DNA of 64,000 nt from Acanthacorydalis orientalis (lineage: Eukaryota > Arthropoda > Insecta > Megaloptera > Corydalidae), in NCBI GenBank assembly GCA_034766995.1, contig CM068313.1:3990461-4054460 (forward strand). The letters run 5' to 3'. The translations under genes were made by a program, and so were the position numbers. Positions 61,120-64,000 of this stretch are shown in pieces. Every line of letters begins with the position of its first letter. Position 1 is the stretch's first letter. The notes below the pieces were generated by a model. The model saw only the letters and a program-made list of their open reading frames with translations. It was not told the DNA's origin and ran no database searches.

Positions 61120-61480
61120 ACCCTCTGAAGAATTGGTTTCGTTCACAAATGAATTCTTTTTTCACTCCACAAATCACAGAAAATATTTCTTGTTAAAAAT
61201 ATTCATTACTGATCATTTTTCATTTAGATTTTTCTTTACTTCGACGCTTTGAAAATGGTGGTATCGCAACCAAAATGTACCTAAGCATTGTTTTTTGCTT
61301 AGGTACATTTTGATGGCGATGCCATCATTTTCAAAACGTCAAAGTAGAGAAAAATCTTAAGAGAAAATAATCAGTAAAATAGCAAGATTATTGAATATTT
61401 TCAACCAATTTTTTTTGTGGTTTGCGGAGTGAGAAACGAATTTATTTTTGGAAGTGAATTTAGTCACTAATCACAATTGT
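61120..61480. repeat. Foldback-family repeat, complete palindrome of about 350 bp
   Basis: The best-preserved copy. The centre is CAAAATGTACCTAAGCA and its exact complement around a short TTGTTTT-type loop (61269-61312). Outer ends TTCACAAATGAATTC and ATTTATTTTTGGAAGTGAA pair, as do TTTCACTCCACAAATCAC and GTGGTTTGCGGAGTGAG. Confidence 0.85.
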
Positions 61481-61960
61481 ATATGAGGAAATACAATAAT
61501 ATTTATTTTTATTGCAAATCAAAAAAAAAAACGTTATATTTTTATTCCATAACTTCACAGTTACAAAATATTTATTCACACTTCGATGCGATTTCAAATC
61601 GGACCAAGATTCAGAGACATTTCCACCACTTATGATAATATTATCATACTGTTCCGATAATAGCTTCATTACATAAACAACAGACATTTCTATTTCGGTG
61701 TTCCGAGTGCGCAAGGACATCACAGGATTAGAATACTGAACGGATATTAGAAACATATATACGGGTCGGTCGATAAACCCAAGTCGGTGGTCGTGGTTGT
61801 TGTGGATAAATATACGCTGACCTTGAGATTCTGATTGTATCTTTAATCGTACATAAAATCCGAGCACTGTAATTTAGAATATTTAATGGCACGTGCACGA
61901 TCCGCGCAAATTTTCAAAGTTTCGGGATTCGACTTTGTCCTATCTCATTATATACATACA

Positions 61961-61963
61961 TAC

Positions 61964-62014
<51 letters not shown>
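61961..62014. repeat. (TA)n microsatellite
   Basis: Preceded by TACATACATACATTTA. Confidence 0.95.
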
Positions 62015-62019
<5 letters not shown>

Positions 62020-62129
62020 TTGTCAAATATCTTAAGTTCGATATTTAATCTTAATTCAACTTTAGTTGCATTCTAATTACTTTATAAACTAAACTTGCAT
62101 GTATCATTTATCAGATTATATAAAACTGA

Positions 62130-62220
62130 TGTGTTCCTTTCTTTCGCAAATGAATTCTTTTGTCGTTCCACAAACCATAAACATTTTCTGTTCAGATATG
62201 TTCAATGAAATATTAACTGT
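62130..62220. repeat. Foldback-family repeat, left end fragment
   Basis: CGCAAATGAATTCTTTTGTC, GTTCCACAAACCATAA and GTTCAGATATGTTCAAT follow the family order. Confidence 0.65.
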
Positions 62221-62921
62221 ATTTCTGATCTACGATTTACTTTGTATAATATTTTAGTTCACAAAAGTCTTCATTTAAATTTATGACCTCTAAATATTTT
62301 AAGAACGAAGTCTGTTAAATAAAACATGATAGATTTTTTAAATAATTCAGCTGACTTATAAGAAAGTTCTCTATAGCGATGAAACCAAGTTTGTAATTTT
62401 TTATATTTCTACTAGTAAAATAGGATATAAATAAAGCGGAGCAAATAATTAAATAACGAAAATACCTATTTAATAGAACGTAGAGATAAATGGCATGAGG
62501 ATGTATGTTAGAGGCTGGGGTGGGTAATTTATAAATTGTTTATGGAAGAATGAATTGTTCCATTTATTTAAATATACTAAAACAGTATCTAAAACAATGT
62601 TATATAAAATCAGGTTTGAAATCATTTCAATATTCATATTCCATTTATACTTGAATTGAGATCTAAAATATGAAGCTAAATTAGTAAAAAAATCCAAATC
62701 TAAGATGCTACTTAACAGAGACTCTCATTTGACTAGGACTTTCAAAATACTTCCTCATGTTCCATAGAGCATACATGACAACATTTACAACCGAAAATTT
62801 GAATCCATAATAATTTAAACACAGACATTTTATAAACACAAGTTCTGGAATAATCATTTAAGATTTGTAGTGTTTGCTACCCAGAAAGCTTGTAAATGTT
62901 ACCAACTTTAAAGAATATTCA

Positions 62922-63092
62922 ACAAAGTTGTTTTTTGTCCTTGACAACACTATTGTTTCTTTTTCTTCCACGACCGGTTTCATCTTTTGACATCTTCAGC
63001 TGAGTATCCATCTGAAGATGTTAAAAGATGTAACAGATCGTAGAAGACAAAGAAAAAATAGTGACCTTAAGAACAAAAACAACTTTAAATCC
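62922..63092. repeat. Second foldback element, arms about 75 bp
   Basis: The left arm from ACAAAGTTGTTTTTTGTCC to GACATCTTCAG and the right arm from CTGAAGATGTTAAAAGATG to AACAAAAACAACTTTAAAT pair around CTGAGTATCCAT. The CCGGTTTCATCTTTTGACAT / CTGAAGATG theme recalls termini of Penelope-like and other invertebrate elements, but I cannot place it firmly. Confidence 0.75.
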
Positions 63093-63097
63093 GTTTT

Positions 63098-63330
63098 TTT
63101 CTCCAAGCTTAGGCACTCTCTGATACAATACAAGGCCATATCTTAACAAATAGTTCTTTGTTTAGACAGATGATTTTTTTTGTATAAGTTATAGCAGGCT
63201 GTAATGCTATACAAGTCCATATCTTGACAAGTAGTCTTTTATTTGCACATACGATTTTCTTTTATCTGAGTTAGGGCAGTCTGTGATGCTATACAGGCCA
63301 ATATTTGACAAATAATCATATGAAACAAAT
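63098..63330 (-). repeat. Minisatellite block, inverted relative to 60270-60895
   Basis: About 2.5 units; landmarks GGCCATATCTTAACAAATAG and GCAGGCTGTAATGCTATACA are complements of the 60.3-60.9 kb unit. Confidence 0.75.
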
Positions 63331-64000
63331 CGCTATTAAATTAAACTATGTATTTAATTATTAATGTTCTTATTGTTAACTTCTTCTTAAATATTAACAT
63401 TTTATTCATTTTTAAGACAAATCGTAAAACTGAAGAAAATTGTGTAGTTGTCGATTTAACCCTTTATGTACTGTCAAGACTTTCAGGTTTCCCAAACAAG
63501 AACTGATATTGAATAATCGATGATTTATTATTCATCTCATGGGACTTCTATGTCCGAAATAAAAAAAATCCCCTTTTTTCCCTGTTTTAAGTATTATGCT
63601 GTTTTGTTTTCAAATATTATTCTAGAACAAAGTAATGAAAATTACTTTGTTCATATTTGTGCATTTTAATTAATACAGTAATAAAGACTTAATGTACTAA
63701 TAAATTACAATTATACTATGCATTTTAGGCAGATGGTAGTCTGTTCTTTTATTGATTCAATACATCTTATATGAAATAAACTTTCAGTTCGAACTGATTT
63801 GCATAAAATGTGGTCAGAAACAACAATAATGTTTGTCGAAGAATTAATACTGGTTGTAAATATATTAATTTGAGTTTTAATCAGCGTGTTTGTTTGAGTA
63901 AGTCGTTAAGTGGTAAAATGTGCATCGTGCAAAGAGAGGATTTTATTTCTTTTGATTGTGAAACGTGAAAAGTTAATTCATCTTCATGCAGTTTGTAATT

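Overview
The window is nuclear DNA of an insect. Genes are split by spliceosomal introns, non-coding DNA is very AT-rich with many (TA)n microsatellites, decayed Tc1/mariner-type elements are abundant, and one gene is the insect-restricted seryl-tRNA-synthetase paralogue SLIMP. I could not fix the order.

Four genes are supported. (1) On the + strand, 26 consecutive exons (5423-42782) encode the C-terminal 1,878 residues of an axonemal dynein heavy chain, best matched to DNAH1 (single-headed inner arm). They run from the end of AAA3 through AAA4, the stalk, the microtubule-binding tip, AAA5 and AAA6 to the C-terminal stop. The exon lengths sum to 5,637 nt with every splice phase compatible; the upstream half of the gene lies left of the window. 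(2) On the - strand, Slimp (44466-45821) is a single-exon, catalytically degenerate mitochondrial SerRS-like protein. (3) Also on the - strand, a three-exon ZNF593/Bud20-type zinc-finger gene (45859-46741) lies only 37 bp upstream of Slimp. (4) On the + strand, diverging from ZNF593, are the first two coding exons of BAP170/ARID2 (48113-48447), a PBAP (SWI/SNF) chromatin-remodelling subunit. Its next exon is not visible, so 48448-64000 reads as one intron of at least 15.5 kb.

The first 5.4 kb is a dynein intron holding a dead mariner (508-1797) and a second Tc1/mariner-like relic (3264-4075). The other dynein introns hold two more relatives of the first mariner, two further mariner families, short MITEs, a nested retroposed insert with target-site duplications, and local tandem duplications. 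The Bap170 intron is mostly repeat: a degenerate tandem array of about 150-bp units, several MITEs, a Tigger/mariner mosaic, a minisatellite and two long palindromes.

Two patterns cut across the window. A foldback (inverted-repeat) sequence family recurs more than 20 times in introns and intergenic DNA. Many TA-target transposons begin and end exactly at (TA)n arrays. None of the transposase frames I read is intact. There is no CRISPR array, operon or tRNA gene that I can support. The four genes have unrelated jobs (cilia/sperm motility, mitochondrial translation, 60S ribosome maturation, chromatin remodelling), so the closeness of ZNF593 and Slimp is the only gene-arrangement feature that suggests shared regulation.
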